From: Owenia fusiformis
Lineage: Eukaryota > Annelida > Polychaeta > Sabellida > Oweniidae
Reading direction: 5' to 3'
Assembly (NCBI GenBank): GCA_903813345.2
Contig: CAIIXF020000009.1
Span: 21,167,759 to 21,231,758 of the forward strand
DNA: 64,000 nucleotides
Under the pieces are notes generated by a model, which saw only the letters and a program-made list of their open reading frames with translations, made no database searches and was not told the origin of the DNA. This document shows positions 1 through 29,500 of the stretch, piece by piece. Position 1 is the stretch's first letter. Each line of letters starts with the position of its first letter. The position numbers and the translations under genes are program-made.

Positions 1-17769
<17,769 letters not shown>

Positions 17770-18778
17770 ACATGTTCACAATCAATTCTAGTATCAATGT
17801 TCATGTTTTTTATTAACTTGGAGGTCGCAAACTCAGCCCACAATCTTCAGGTGTGATGTTTTCTATACATGTTCAGTTACCATGGCAACTGATCTCACTC
17901 ATCCTATGTGTGGTGTCATAAGTTGGAAACGTCATGATTGCAATGGAAGCATAATATACATTGCAATATGTCAGTGTGGTATGATGGTACTGGCCAGGCT
18001 CCTGTGCTCAAATCCTGGCTTAAAGACCCTGTACAAAGAATGCATCTATGCCAAATTTCTAGTCATGTTCCGGGGTCCGTTGCATGAAATTCACAAATCT
18101 CTATGTACATTGATTCTGATTTGTGCAACTGCTCCCTCCCTTTGAGTTCGAATTTGAGCACAGGGGTCTTGTCTGGAGATAGGATATAAAAGACAGAGGA
18201 CAGAACAGAAATCCACCCACACTTAGCTTCCCTGGAGTTGGGTACACATTCTTGCAGTCTAACTGAGATATTTCTGGCAGCATACGTAGTCTAGTGATGT
18301 ATACTAATTATGTACAAGGTGTACAACTGCTATATACTGGCTCATTACACAGGGTGTCTGGGAGTCTGGACAATCGCGAATTTATAACCAACTGCAAATA
18401 AAAAGTACTTCAGATAATTTAAAGCAATACGTTGTATATGTGTGCATTGTTTCAAGGTAGTTTAGGTTCCAACTGTATTGTAAAATTATAGAAAAGACGT
18501 ATTAAGACCTCAGACATCCTGTGGAGAAAAACTTGTGCGACTTCCAGCCTAAAGGTTTCTATGCATTCTCAAGGCAAGGCAATTACTAGTGGCCACAGCA
18601 TTGTGTAGCAAAATATTTTCACTCATCAGAGAATCTCTTGCTTTACACAAAAATGTTCATCACTCATTATGATATGTACAAAACTTTTATGAGACAATAT
18701 AATTGTCACATTCTGGTGTAAAGTCACTGAGATTGTGACTTTTAACTGTAAAGTAGGCCTGTTAAAGATAAAGTGTAG

Positions 18779-18924
18779 TACAGTAAAACCTGTCTGAATT
18801 GAACACTGCTAAGACTGGGTTATTGGCCACTTTCGTATTCAGGTAGAACTTCATAAATTGATGATGGAGAGAAAGGGCAGTTACATTTTGAAGTGTTCAC
18901 ATTAGCAGGTTTTACCATACTGTA
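18779..18924. mobile_element. short palindromic MITE, ACAGTAAAACCTG family
   Basis: The left end reads TACAGTAAAACCTGTCTGA and the complemented right end TACAGTATGGTAAAACCTGC. The interior has no ORF. Related copies are at 37584-37689 and 58582-58745, where the body includes aagtggaacac motifs on both arms. Confidence 0.55.
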
Positions 18925-20984
18925 CATAGACTCTTGTTATCCAAAGATGTATCACTGGAATATATTCATCATTGTAAATCTTAAAGGCGTTATAGTCCTG
19001 GGTCCATTCTCTGGTTTCCCAAATATCCAGAGAACAGAAAATAGGTGTTGACACAAGACTTCAGGTATTTTGACTGGAACGTCTCTATTTGTATTGATCT
19101 TGATGCTGTGAATGTTTCCAGTTATGCATTTTGAAGAAATGTGAGTGTTCAGTCCCTTGGAGTTACCCAGTCCTCCCCCCTTATCTACTTATACCTGGTT
19201 GAAAATACTTGCTATTTCACTATTGTACATGGAATGTACTGAAAATTAATGCGAATTAGCTTATTTTTGATTAATTTACTTCAAATCCTATTACATGTAC
19301 ATGTACCTTTGAAGTAGAAGTTGCCACTGGGCATACTGGGTAGCTCCATAACCGAGACAGGGTCACTGATTGAATATTAAAGCAATTCTTAAATTATTTA
19401 TTGTGTAAAATAAACTTCATATTATTGCAGTTTTTCATATATAAGGCCTTCCTATGTATTCAATTAACAGATGAGCGCACATGATTATACAGTTTGGAAA
19501 ATGTAGGAGAATAGAAGGCAATGGATAACAAGGAATATATTGATATGAATGTACATGTACAAAGGAAAAGTGTATATTATATATAGATACAAATATCATT
19601 GCGTAAATAAGCGGACTGTTTTTATTAAGTTTATCAGATGATTGGTTTGGTTTATCTCCCCCTCCCTAATTCTTTTTCCTATTGCACCTTTCTAGTGTTT
19701 GAATGTTGTCTATAATTATTCCTAATCAACTCCTCTATCTGGCTTTGATATACTTCAAATCTGGCAAACTTAAATTGCAAATTGATGATTTACATGCAGA
19801 TGAAACAAGTGCCAAAGTTTCCCAGACTCCTACAGCAAATCAGTTATATTAAGCATAAAAACAGCAAAATATTTGACAATAAATTTTGGATTTTCTCATC
19901 TTTTTCGGAGGTTTAGCCAGGAGAATATCTGTTATTATTAGTTCAATGATGTTACTTCATAACCAGGAACCTAATTTCTGGTGGTTTAATATAATATTGT
20001 CATAGCTTGTGTCATGCAACACTCAAGCTTACCTCATTGGGGTCAACTGTATGGTGTACATAAGTGATTCTTAATGGATATATCAGGGAGTATAAAGACT
20101 ACACATCTACAGCTAGATTATCGTTAAAGGGGAATTCTACTACCATATGTAGCTACTAGCCATGCCCTCTGTCATTGATTAACAGATATAACAATCGTAA
20201 AATGTTGAATGTATTCTTAGCAACAATTTATTGTTCCTAAATTGCGGTTGTACATTATGTCAAAATACATAAAGTTGCAGGCCAACTGAATACTTGTAGA
20301 TTTTGTATAAAAATCTCATTTAGAGTCTAGATACATGTAACATTGGCCACTTCTCTGAATACACATATATGTGATATGTCATCCCCAGACTCAAGTGAAA
20401 TCGCTAACAGTGTAAAGCAGAATATGCTCATTCTACTGAACAAAAATAATATTTATCTAACACATTTTATTTGCAAGTCCATACTTTGTGATTTAATGTA
20501 GGGAGGAAAATTTTCCCTTCACATGATCTTTGTGCAATATACTTACATGCTGATAATTGGATTTTTAATGAACACATTTTGGTTTGAGACTGGATGTATA
20601 CATTTAACCTCTAACCAAATTGTTTTTATCTAAAAATGTCCAATAACAATTTCATGAAAGTCATCTGACATTTTGTTATTAGTAATAATTAGTTTAGAAG
20701 TCAGATGCATCTCACCTGGCCATATACAAAAAGCATGTCTCAGTTTACTTCTAAATTTTTGGTTGTCACATTTGAAAAAGATTGTGAATCTCAATTTGAA
20801 TTCAAACGAATTAAAAACATTGCTTCCAATTAAAGTGGCCATGAATATTTCAGATTCCATTTGTTTTGTTTTTGCTTTTAAAATCAAATAAGAACCATTA
20901 TCTTCTCAATTTTATCAATGAGCTATATTGAGACTTAACCTCCAGAAATTTTTGTAAGAGCTTAATGTGTGGTTTCACCCTGAA

Positions 20985-21225
20985 AATTTTTTATGTGGTT
21001 CCACCCCATAGAGGAATATTTAAAGTGGTTTCACCTCATAGACGACAATTTAAAGTGGTTTCAACCGTAGACGACAATTTAAAGTGGTTTCAACCGTAGA
21101 CGACAATTTAAAGTGGTTTCAACCGTAGATGACAATTTAAAGTGGTTTCACCTCATATAAGACAATTTAAAGTGGTTTCACCCGTAGACGACAATGTAAT
21201 GTGGTTTCACCCGTAGATGACAATC
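20985..21225. repeat. minisatellite, 29-bp unit
   Basis: About eight copies of a 29-bp unit, agtggtttcaaccgtagacg followed by acaatttaa, with variants ending cctcataga. Confidence 0.9.
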
Positions 21226-21994
21226 ACTTGATCTGTTTATTAAACACAACATAGTAGCCATAAGTTAATACAGAAAGCAAGAAAAATCTCTTGTTATTTA
21301 CTGATTTTTTCATCATTATTATTATTATAATGTACTTGTTGTTGTTATAGTCATTGACTTAACTACATCCAATATATTTTTCTCCATTTTTAACTTCATA
21401 AGTAGACTAGTGGACAGTGGTTGTGAATACTGTATGTTGAATTCTTTTTGCATTTTTTAAAATTACAAATTTTCCTCCATTTTATATGTTGTAAAACAGC
21501 AGTGGTTAATTAGAAAATGAATATAACAGTAAGATATATATATATCAATATTAATATACCTATTAAATTATCCTAGCATTTGCTGGGTTCATGGATTTAA
21601 TAAGAAATGTTGTAGATTTTATACAGTTATCTTCAGAAAATATTTATTGTTTTTTTTGTTTAAATTACATCGTCCCATTGTTGCGGGAGTCTGCCTAAAG
21701 GTGGCGTAGAATTGTACATAATAAACCTAGTTGCGCCACCTATAAGCAAACTTTCACGGCAACTTTTATTAATCAATAAATTCAAAATGTAGCGTGTGGT
21801 AAACTATGGGTAGTCGTGGAATAGCTAGAAATCTCATATGGCGTGCACTAAATATAGGAATAAATACAAAGGAAAGAAAACCCTGAAAATACTGTACAGA
21901 CTTCTATAAGGAATTGTAATACATGCTATGCTTTGTAAAGATTTTTCGCAAAATTGAAACTCCATTTTTCATAAGATATTTTGTCATTTATCTG

Positions 21995-22235
21995 ACTGAT
22001 AGATGTATTATAATGTTGTAATATCATTACTGACAGATATATTATAATGTTGTAATATAAAAACTGACACATGTATTATAATGTTGTAATATCATGTCTG
22101 ACAGGCATATTATAATGTTGTAATATCATGTCTGACAGATGTATTATAATGTTGTAATATCATGTCTGACAGATATATTATAATGTTGTTATATCATGTC
22201 TGACAGATGTATTATAATGTTGTAATATCATGCAT
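21995..22235. repeat. minisatellite, 34-bp unit
   Basis: About seven copies of a 34-bp unit, gtctgacagatgtattataa followed by tgttgtaatatcat. Small substitutions distinguish the copies. Confidence 0.9.
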
Positions 22236-22514
22236 GTATTCTACAATAATCATCATTGTAAAACATTTCTGTGTTACAAATAAAGAAATGGAGAAAACCT
22301 GATTTTTAAGTTATGTTCATTTACTAATGTGAGGGGTTTGAAGTCAATTTTAAGATTTGCAGAATTGCCACAAAATTGTTATAAAGGTCAGGTAATAGGA
22401 AATTCTGTTTTGCCATTAGTATATGGCCAGAAGTCTGGATATAAAGTGAAAATGAAATAGTACATACTATAATTTGGCAGCTGAAAGGACAGATGTCAGT
22501 GAGCCCCTCTATTA

Positions 22515-22532
22515 CCCCCCCCCCCCCCCCCT
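22515..22532. repeat. poly-C tract (18 C)
   Basis: A run of 18 consecutive C bases. The length may vary or be mis-assembled. A similar G run lies near 55737. Confidence 0.95.
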
Positions 22533-23015
22533 AAGAAATTGAGTATGACTACTTAAAATGTGATTTCTGGGTGATTTAACATTGACACTTGGGTCGTTTA
22601 AACTGGAAAAATTGCATAAAAATAGCACTTAAGTTGACTTTATATAAGAAATAAAACCAATAGGCTTAATAAACTGATATACTATGATGTCTACAAGTAA
22701 AGTTGCATCTAGATACATGGTTTAAAACAGTATCTACCAACTTTGAAAAGGACATGGTGCAATTATTGGCAAATATCCCTATGGTCAAAATGAATCATTC
22801 TTAGGTGTAACATGAAGAATAAAATGTCATATAATACTTTGGAAAATATTAAAGTGCTCGGACACACATAAGCTGAGATAGGGATCATTTCGTTCAGTAA
22901 GGTTGTATTGACTTACATGGGGCTGTGCACCATTGACTTAACATGAGGATATCAGCAGATCCCAATAGAGGCCATTGGTTTCCATTGATTATCACAGAAA
23001 TACCAAAAATACACT

Positions 23016-23116
23016 ATGACCTGAATCGATTGCAAACTTAATAATTTCACAATACGGCACAGATGGTTTATCTCATCAAATGTGCAAATATGAAGTTTGC
23101 AATCGATTCAGGTCAT
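23016..23116. repeat. perfect 24-bp inverted repeat
   Basis: The arms ATGACCTGAATCGATTGCAA(ACTT) at 23016-23039 and their exact complement at 23093-23116 are separated by a 53-bp loop. This could be a tiny MITE or a foldback; no gene is involved. Confidence 0.85.
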
Positions 23117-23820
23117 ACTTAAAATTAAAAGATTGTACATTTTTTCATCATTTTTTTCCCTACAAAATGGCTATAGAAAATGCTCCAAAAACAACTTTTA
23201 CACTTATCAAATATGATACAAGTTTGTAAAACCAAAGATTATACTATTATATTTCATTATGTAGTAACATATTTGGATAAGATGCAGGGATGCGTAGGAT
23301 GTAAATGGATTTTGACAGACACAAAAATACTTCCTGGTTTGGAATCTATGCCTCTACACTTCATGATTGAATTATGACCCTTATAAGTGGCCTATACATC
23401 AATACAGTGCTGAATATAAGTCAACAAGATACTAGTGTGCATAAAAATGTAATAATTGAAGCAGAATACTCCTTTTGAAAAATCAGATGAATTATTTTTT
23501 TCCCATGGGGAGAACCCAATGGAGGGTGTATAAGGTCCTTTAATCTGTGACTTAGGTTGGGGAGATTCCACATAGACCCCATGTTACAAAATCACAAAAG
23601 GTGAAATATCTTGTGTTGGCCAGATAATATTTTCTTTTACTTGATATACTTTCATTTGTATAATTATCAGACACATAATGATTAAATGAACATCGATCCA
23701 CTTAAAGTGATATATTTTAAGCGAACTCTTATTAATACTTGTATACCAACCATCTTAATTAATCCCAATCAGCCACCTAGTGGTGAAACTGGTAACTATC
23801 TACTTGTATCTGGGTAATTA

Positions 23821-23900
23821 TCCCAATGAACGAAGTTTAATAGGGATATAGTGAAGCTGTCCATCCGACCAGAAGATTACTCATAATAGTACACTGATGC
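23821..23900 (+). mobile_element. 5' end of a Helitron-like element copy
   Basis: TCCCAATGAACGAAGTTTAA follows an A and continues with gggatatagtgaagctgtcc. This matches the 5' end of the element at 9697. The copy is 5' only; no matching end is clear. Confidence 0.5.
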
Positions 23901-23939
23901 CCTTCAAAAATGGGAAAATGATTTTTTTTGGAAAAGGCT

Positions 23940-24210
23940 TAGTGGACCAACAAGAAGGATTGGCTCCCAGAATTTAGTGGATATTTTCCAACAATGAAAA
24001 CGCAGAAATGTCAAAATAAACAGTTCAAAAGATTCGAAAAAATATCTATCATTTCTTGTGAAAACCAAAATTCACAATTCAAATGTTGAAGTGAACAAAA
24101 TGGCGGCTGTTGGAATTCAAATTTTGTGGCACGACATCCCCATATTTGGGACAGAAACCCGATGTTGCACTCTGGGAGCCAATCCTCCTTGGTAGACCAA
24201 TAGCCTGTTA
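23940..24210. mobile_element. foldback-like inverted repeat
   Basis: The motif tggaccaacaagaaggattg(gctcccaga) at the left is complementary to tctgggagccaatcctcctt(ggtagacca) at the right. The centre contains an aaatggcggctg motif shared with Helitron-like units nearby. Confidence 0.5.
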
Positions 24211-24589
24211 AATGGACCCCTTCTTTCAAATAAGCTAAAACAGTAATCAGGTAATACATTCCTAATAAAAGAAATCAAATCAAATTTTCATAAAAATCCT
24301 GCCATTTTTTTTAATTTATCAGCCATCTTTTGAGTTATTTTCTAGATAAAAAAATTATTTCCTCTAATGTTGGCAGGGAAAATTAATTAGTGCCTCCTTA
24401 GATTGGTGCAAAGTTGATATTATTCAAGACTGATTTTCCAAAATGGATTGAATATCAAAGTTTGTTTTATCGAGTTGTTTTAGGTCAGTGAAGGTGACAT
24501 TCAGTCTTGGATTCAGTCTTTTATTCAATTGTACTTGTTCGCATATCTGATTCTGAGGTAATTGTGCATGTTCCTTCCCCTATGCATGG

Positions 24590-24672
24590 TATCCCCGGGT
24601 TAGTGTTTGGCAGTTGGTGTCTGCTACAAATGGTAGGTGGTGACACTTTGCATGTTAATACCTTTTTTGTAG
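24590..24672 (+). mobile_element. 3' end fragment of the GTCACCACC-type element
   Basis: The sequence agtgtttggcagttggtgtc followed by aggtggtgacactttgcatg and ttaatacctt matches the ends of the copies near 56608-56757 and 17161. Confidence 0.55.
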
Positions 24673-26324
24673 AGGAATGGGAATATAAGTGTAGCAAAGA
24701 TTTGTGATTTAATAATCCAAGCTGAATCCCAAAGGCAATGTTCATAACTACTTAGCTCTGGGTCAGTTTAACATGAACACGACCATTCATATGATTTAGA
24801 ATTTACTGTATTTTATTTTATCATTTGTAACTTTGGATATAAAATTTTAGTGAGATAGCACATTTAAAATACATATAAATATTGATGTACCAGGATCCTC
24901 AAAATTTGTGGCAATAATCAAATGCAACCCATAGACAAGGCAGCTGATTTTTAGCCTATCCTGATTATAATATACAATATTTAACAACTATGTACTGTGA
25001 AAGAGAAATTCCTGATAGAAAGGAATATTTGTTAATCACTAGCATGTTTCTCATTGAGCACTTTCACATGTGATATCCTGTGATGTTTTCCTATGATGTT
25101 TACTAAATTGAGTCTCATTTTGAAGAAAGAATATTTCCTACAGCCCATTTTCATTTTCCTCCTCAACAATGAGGCCCATTCATTTCATATTTAAAGGTTT
25201 GGGTAATATATGACCTAACAGGATAAGAAACATCAGTGAGTAACAAAACAAATAGTTCATTCTATTGTGGTCGATACTTTAGAAAATGATACAGGTGTAT
25301 TTCCAAAATATATGATTAACCTCTTGAATCCAAGGCTCTAAAATCAGTCTGAAACCAGAGTATTTTTCATTTTTGTCAGCTTTTGACATTTCACTGCAAG
25401 CATACACAACAGGTAATGCTCAAATTATTGAGCATTATTAGTCAGCAGAGATCATGCTACACATTTTAAACATTTTTTGTGTAAGTTGGATGAAATTATC
25501 AAATTAGAGCAATTTTAGTGAAAATTTTGTGACAGATTATCTTGTCACTCCGGGTGGTCAAGAGGTTAAAATACATATTTGTAGGAAATCGGCCTATACT
25601 AAGCAAAATTGTCCATTTTCAGCCCAACCTCATAGCAGAATCACTCATAGCATTAGAAGGTCACCAAAGGGTGGAATTAATAAATTATGTAGTCTTTTTA
25701 CTATTCTGTATATTTAGTCAGCCCATCATTTTTTTACTGCTAGAAATATATTTGTAGTCCATTAATCAAAATGTTCGTGGCAAGACCAATTGATATCATG
25801 TGCATATAATAATATGATATAAAATTGTAATTGTATAGGCCTAAATTTTAAAATATATACTCCTATACTATGTTACATCTGTATACTATGTACATTTCTG
25901 ACTGTTGTATTCATTTCTGACTGATAAGCTAAGCTTGCATGTACATATGTGCGTAGTTTTTCACTGACAGTTACACCAAAAGGGCACACAGCACACTCTT
26001 ACAATAGAGAGTGAGCATGGAACAAAACAAACATCTGGGACAATAATATTCATATTCTTCTGTTTAACTAAAAGATGTGGAAGACTCTTATCTGTGAGCA
26101 GCTTTGACTCCACATACCACATGAGTCAATCACTGCAAAGTAGCTCAACTTGCTCATGAAAGTTTAATCAAATAATGACAATGTGACAATGAGACGCATT
26201 ATCATCGTAAAAATATAGCCTTGCATCCAGCTCGCATGTACAACAGGCTAAAAAGTAATTCCTTCTGAAGTGTAATAATCAAAGGTGGCACAGATGCAAT
26301 GTACAGATGTAAGACATTGAATTA

Positions 26325-26566
26325 TCAAAGTCGTATTTCATTACTGCCCTGTCCAAGACTGGAGTAGAGATCAGATGTGTTGTCGATTGTTCCATTGGAT
26401 TTCCTCAGATCTAATCCACTTGTTTCTGATTGCAGCTCAGAGAATCGAGCATAACGATAGCGCATTGCAACAGGAAGAAATATTAAGAAGTTCACAACTC
26501 CCAACCCTGACATTAAGAAGAGGAAGTTTTCTATATTCCCTGTGTTCAGCTCATCAGGATACCAGG
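26325..26566 (-). CDS. SLC15A4: SLC15A4 last coding exon
   Basis: Acceptor tttctttcag, then (S)WYPDELNTGNIENFLFLMSG followed by the last transmembrane helix LGVVNFLIFLPVAMRYRYAR. A polar tail ends SSLGQGSNEIRL and the stop codon is at 26325-26327. Phase agrees with the upstream exon (TC split serine codon). Confidence 0.92.
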
Positions 26567-29500
26567 CTGAAAGAAATGAAACAGCATGAAACAATATTCC
26601 AAAATTACACGTGTCAATAACATGAATAATATTAGTTCAACAAACAGTGCTGTCTGACAGCATACAGCAGTATTGATATATGGATTTCATCAACAGTGCT
26701 GTAAGAATAGCTAAATGATGCACTCATCAAAACTTTATAAACTTTTCAAAAGTATCAATCTTTTATTAAGCTTACACACTTTGAATAATGGCTTAAGTTT
26801 ATTGAATATGACACTTACAACCATTAGATGCTGCATTAACTATATTAACAAGTAAAGTGCCAACATAGCTGCCCAGTCCTGTAGTGGCCAAGTTTACCCC
26901 CATTACTACACCCTGTAGTGACACTGGAGCCTGTGAGTAGGCAAATTCATATGCTGAAATAAAATCATAGAACACATGAAACTATAATCTACATGGAGTA
27001 CAATAAGGTCATACTTCAGAGAGATCAAAAAATTAATGAAAATGGGTGGATGGAGGGATAGATAGAGGGCTTCACTATATCCCTACTTTTGTTGGGACAA
27101 CTAAGGGAAAAATAATGTTGGAAAAAGGTACAAGCATGTTATATTAGATGAGCTGTGATGAGCATAAACACACCTGATATGGCAGCGAACACCTCACTAG
27201 TGCCAACTAAAACAAACTGGGGCACCATTAAAGGTACAATAATCAATGTGAAAGCTGGTTATACATGTTATATTAGAAGATGAGCTGTGATGAGCATAAA
27301 CACACCTGATATGGCAGCGAACACTTCACTAGTGCCAACCAAAACAAACTGGGGCACCATTAAAGGTACAATAATCAATGTGAAAGCTGGTTATACATGT
27401 TATATTAGAAGATGAACTGTGATGAGCATAAACACACCTGATATGGCAGCGAACACCTCACTAGTGCCAAGTAGAACAAACTGGGGCACCATTAAAGGTA
27501 CAATAATCAATGTGAAAGCTGGTTATATTAGAAGATACACTGTGATGAGCATTAACACACCTGATATGGCAGCGAACACCTCACTAGTGCCAAGTAGAAC
27601 AAACTGGGGCACCATTAAAGGTACAATAATCAATGTGAAAGCTGGTTATATTAGAAGATGAACTGTGATGAGCATAAACACACCTGATATGGCAGCGAAC
27701 ACCTCACTAATGCCAAGTAGAACAAACTGGGGCACCATTAAAGGTACAATAATCAATGTGAAAGCTGGTTATACATGTTATATTAGAAGATGAATTGTGA
27801 TGAGCATTAACACACCTGATATGGCAGCGAACACCTCACTAGTGCCAACTAGAACAAACTGGGGCACCATTAAAGGTACAATAATCAATGTGAAAGCTGG
27901 TTATACATGTTATATTACAAGATGAACTATGATGAGCATTAACACACCTGATATGGCAGCAAACACCTCACTAGTGCCAACTAGAACAAACTGGGGCACC
28001 ATTAAAGGTACAATAATCAATGTGAAAGCTGGTTATACATGTTATATTACAAGATGAACTATGATGAGCATTAACACACCTGATATGGCAGCGAACACCT
28101 CACTAGTGCCAACTAGAACAAACTGGGGCACCTGCAGCATGATGTTCAAATTAGAAGCATTATATATTTTCCCTCCGACATTTTGTTCAATTCCACCAGA
28201 ATTAGCAAGCTCATCTTTACGTGCAATTTCCAAGAATCCTGCCACAAATACTGAGCATGGTGCCAGTAGGAGGCCAATTCCTACAAGAAAATGATTAAAA
28301 ATTTCATGCAGATAGGTAATTTCTCAACATATAAATGGGAGCTACAAATCAAGCTTATTTGACTATTCATATAACAAATACAGTATATAATAACTACATG
28401 TATAATAACTATATAAAATAATTTACAACTGACAAAATAAAGTAAAAACATTTAAATTGTCAAGTTTTCTTGAAATTGCTTTTAAACATTTCTTAAACTG
28501 TAAATATGGCATCTTTTACCATGTTATACTTGATGTTAGTGCCTTCTTGAAATACCAAGAATTTCACGACTTTTGGATTTGACATTTGTACTGACCTATT
28601 CTTTGTAACAATGTTATTTTTCTCCCACATCTTTCTAGGAGAGGATAGAAGAAGCGATCCACAATGGGCACTAGTATAATGATAATGATAGTGTTAAACA
28701 AGGAAAGAGAAGCTGCCGGGAAAATAAATGAGCCAAGCCTGAGATCCATTCTTTCACCCTGTAGTAAGAATGTTGTCTGCATCTAAAATCAAAATTTTTT
28801 AGAATAGGTAAAAATGATTGAACCAGTACTTCAAGGTTATGTGCCACTATAATATATGTGTAAAATTGCCCATATTATGACACCTCAGGATAAAGAATAA
28901 TTTAGATGCAAGTAGGTAGTTACCAGTTTCACCACCAGGTGGTTAATACAGGTCAGATAACATGGCAGGATATTAGAAAGTTCCCCTTAAACATGAATAT
29001 TCATTAGTTTTAGTTGTTCAATTCCCATATTACCCTTTCATATGTAGGTGATAGTTATACAAATATAAATATGTCCAGCAAAAGAAAATATTGTCTGTCC
29101 AATACAATTAGAGATATTTTGCTTTTTGTGATTTTGTAACATGAGGCTATGGTGAACCTCCCTGACCTAAAAGTCACATTTTGAATTTACAATGTTGCCC
29201 TTTGAAATGAAGTTATTGGGATACTAGGGGACTATATCTGACTAATCTGATATAGCAAGTAGGGGTGAGACGACAACCCGATGAGTCGAGGACTCGCGGG
29301 TTTGGGGCTTCGAGTCGAGTCGAATCGAGTCGAAGTTGATGAATCGAATCATTTTCGAGTTGAGAAAAAATTCGAAAAAATAAAAAAATTCAGAAAAATA
29401 CTGTCAATATGCATGTTTTTACTCGATATTGCGTTGAATATATAAGTTTCAATGACTTGGATATGCTTGTATTAAATTATTATATTGTATGTACACATAA

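Larger units (their letters stand above)
17770..26324. other. intergenic region between convergent calcineurin A and SLC15A4
   Basis: This holds the calcineurin 3' untranslated region and the SLC15A4 3' region, whose ends cannot be fixed. There is a caaataaaaag polyadenylation-like motif near 18398. I see no convincing coding exon. Recognisable content: a palindromic MITE (18779-18924), 29-bp (20985-21225) and 34-bp (21995-22235) minisatellites, an 18-base C run (22515-22532), a perfect inverted repeat (23016-23116), a Helitron-like 5' end (23821), a foldback (23940-24210) and an element end (24590-24672). Confidence 0.75.

Noticed and set aside
27419-27661. Plus-strand 80-codon frame opposite the SLC15A4 exon array
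   Set aside because: It is the antisense of repeated SLC15A4 coding sequence.
27157-28062. Seven additional complete SLC15A4 exons
   Set aside because: Each copy contains only the exon's 3' part and donor; the upstream side has no AG acceptor at the copied border, so they are not full alternative exons.
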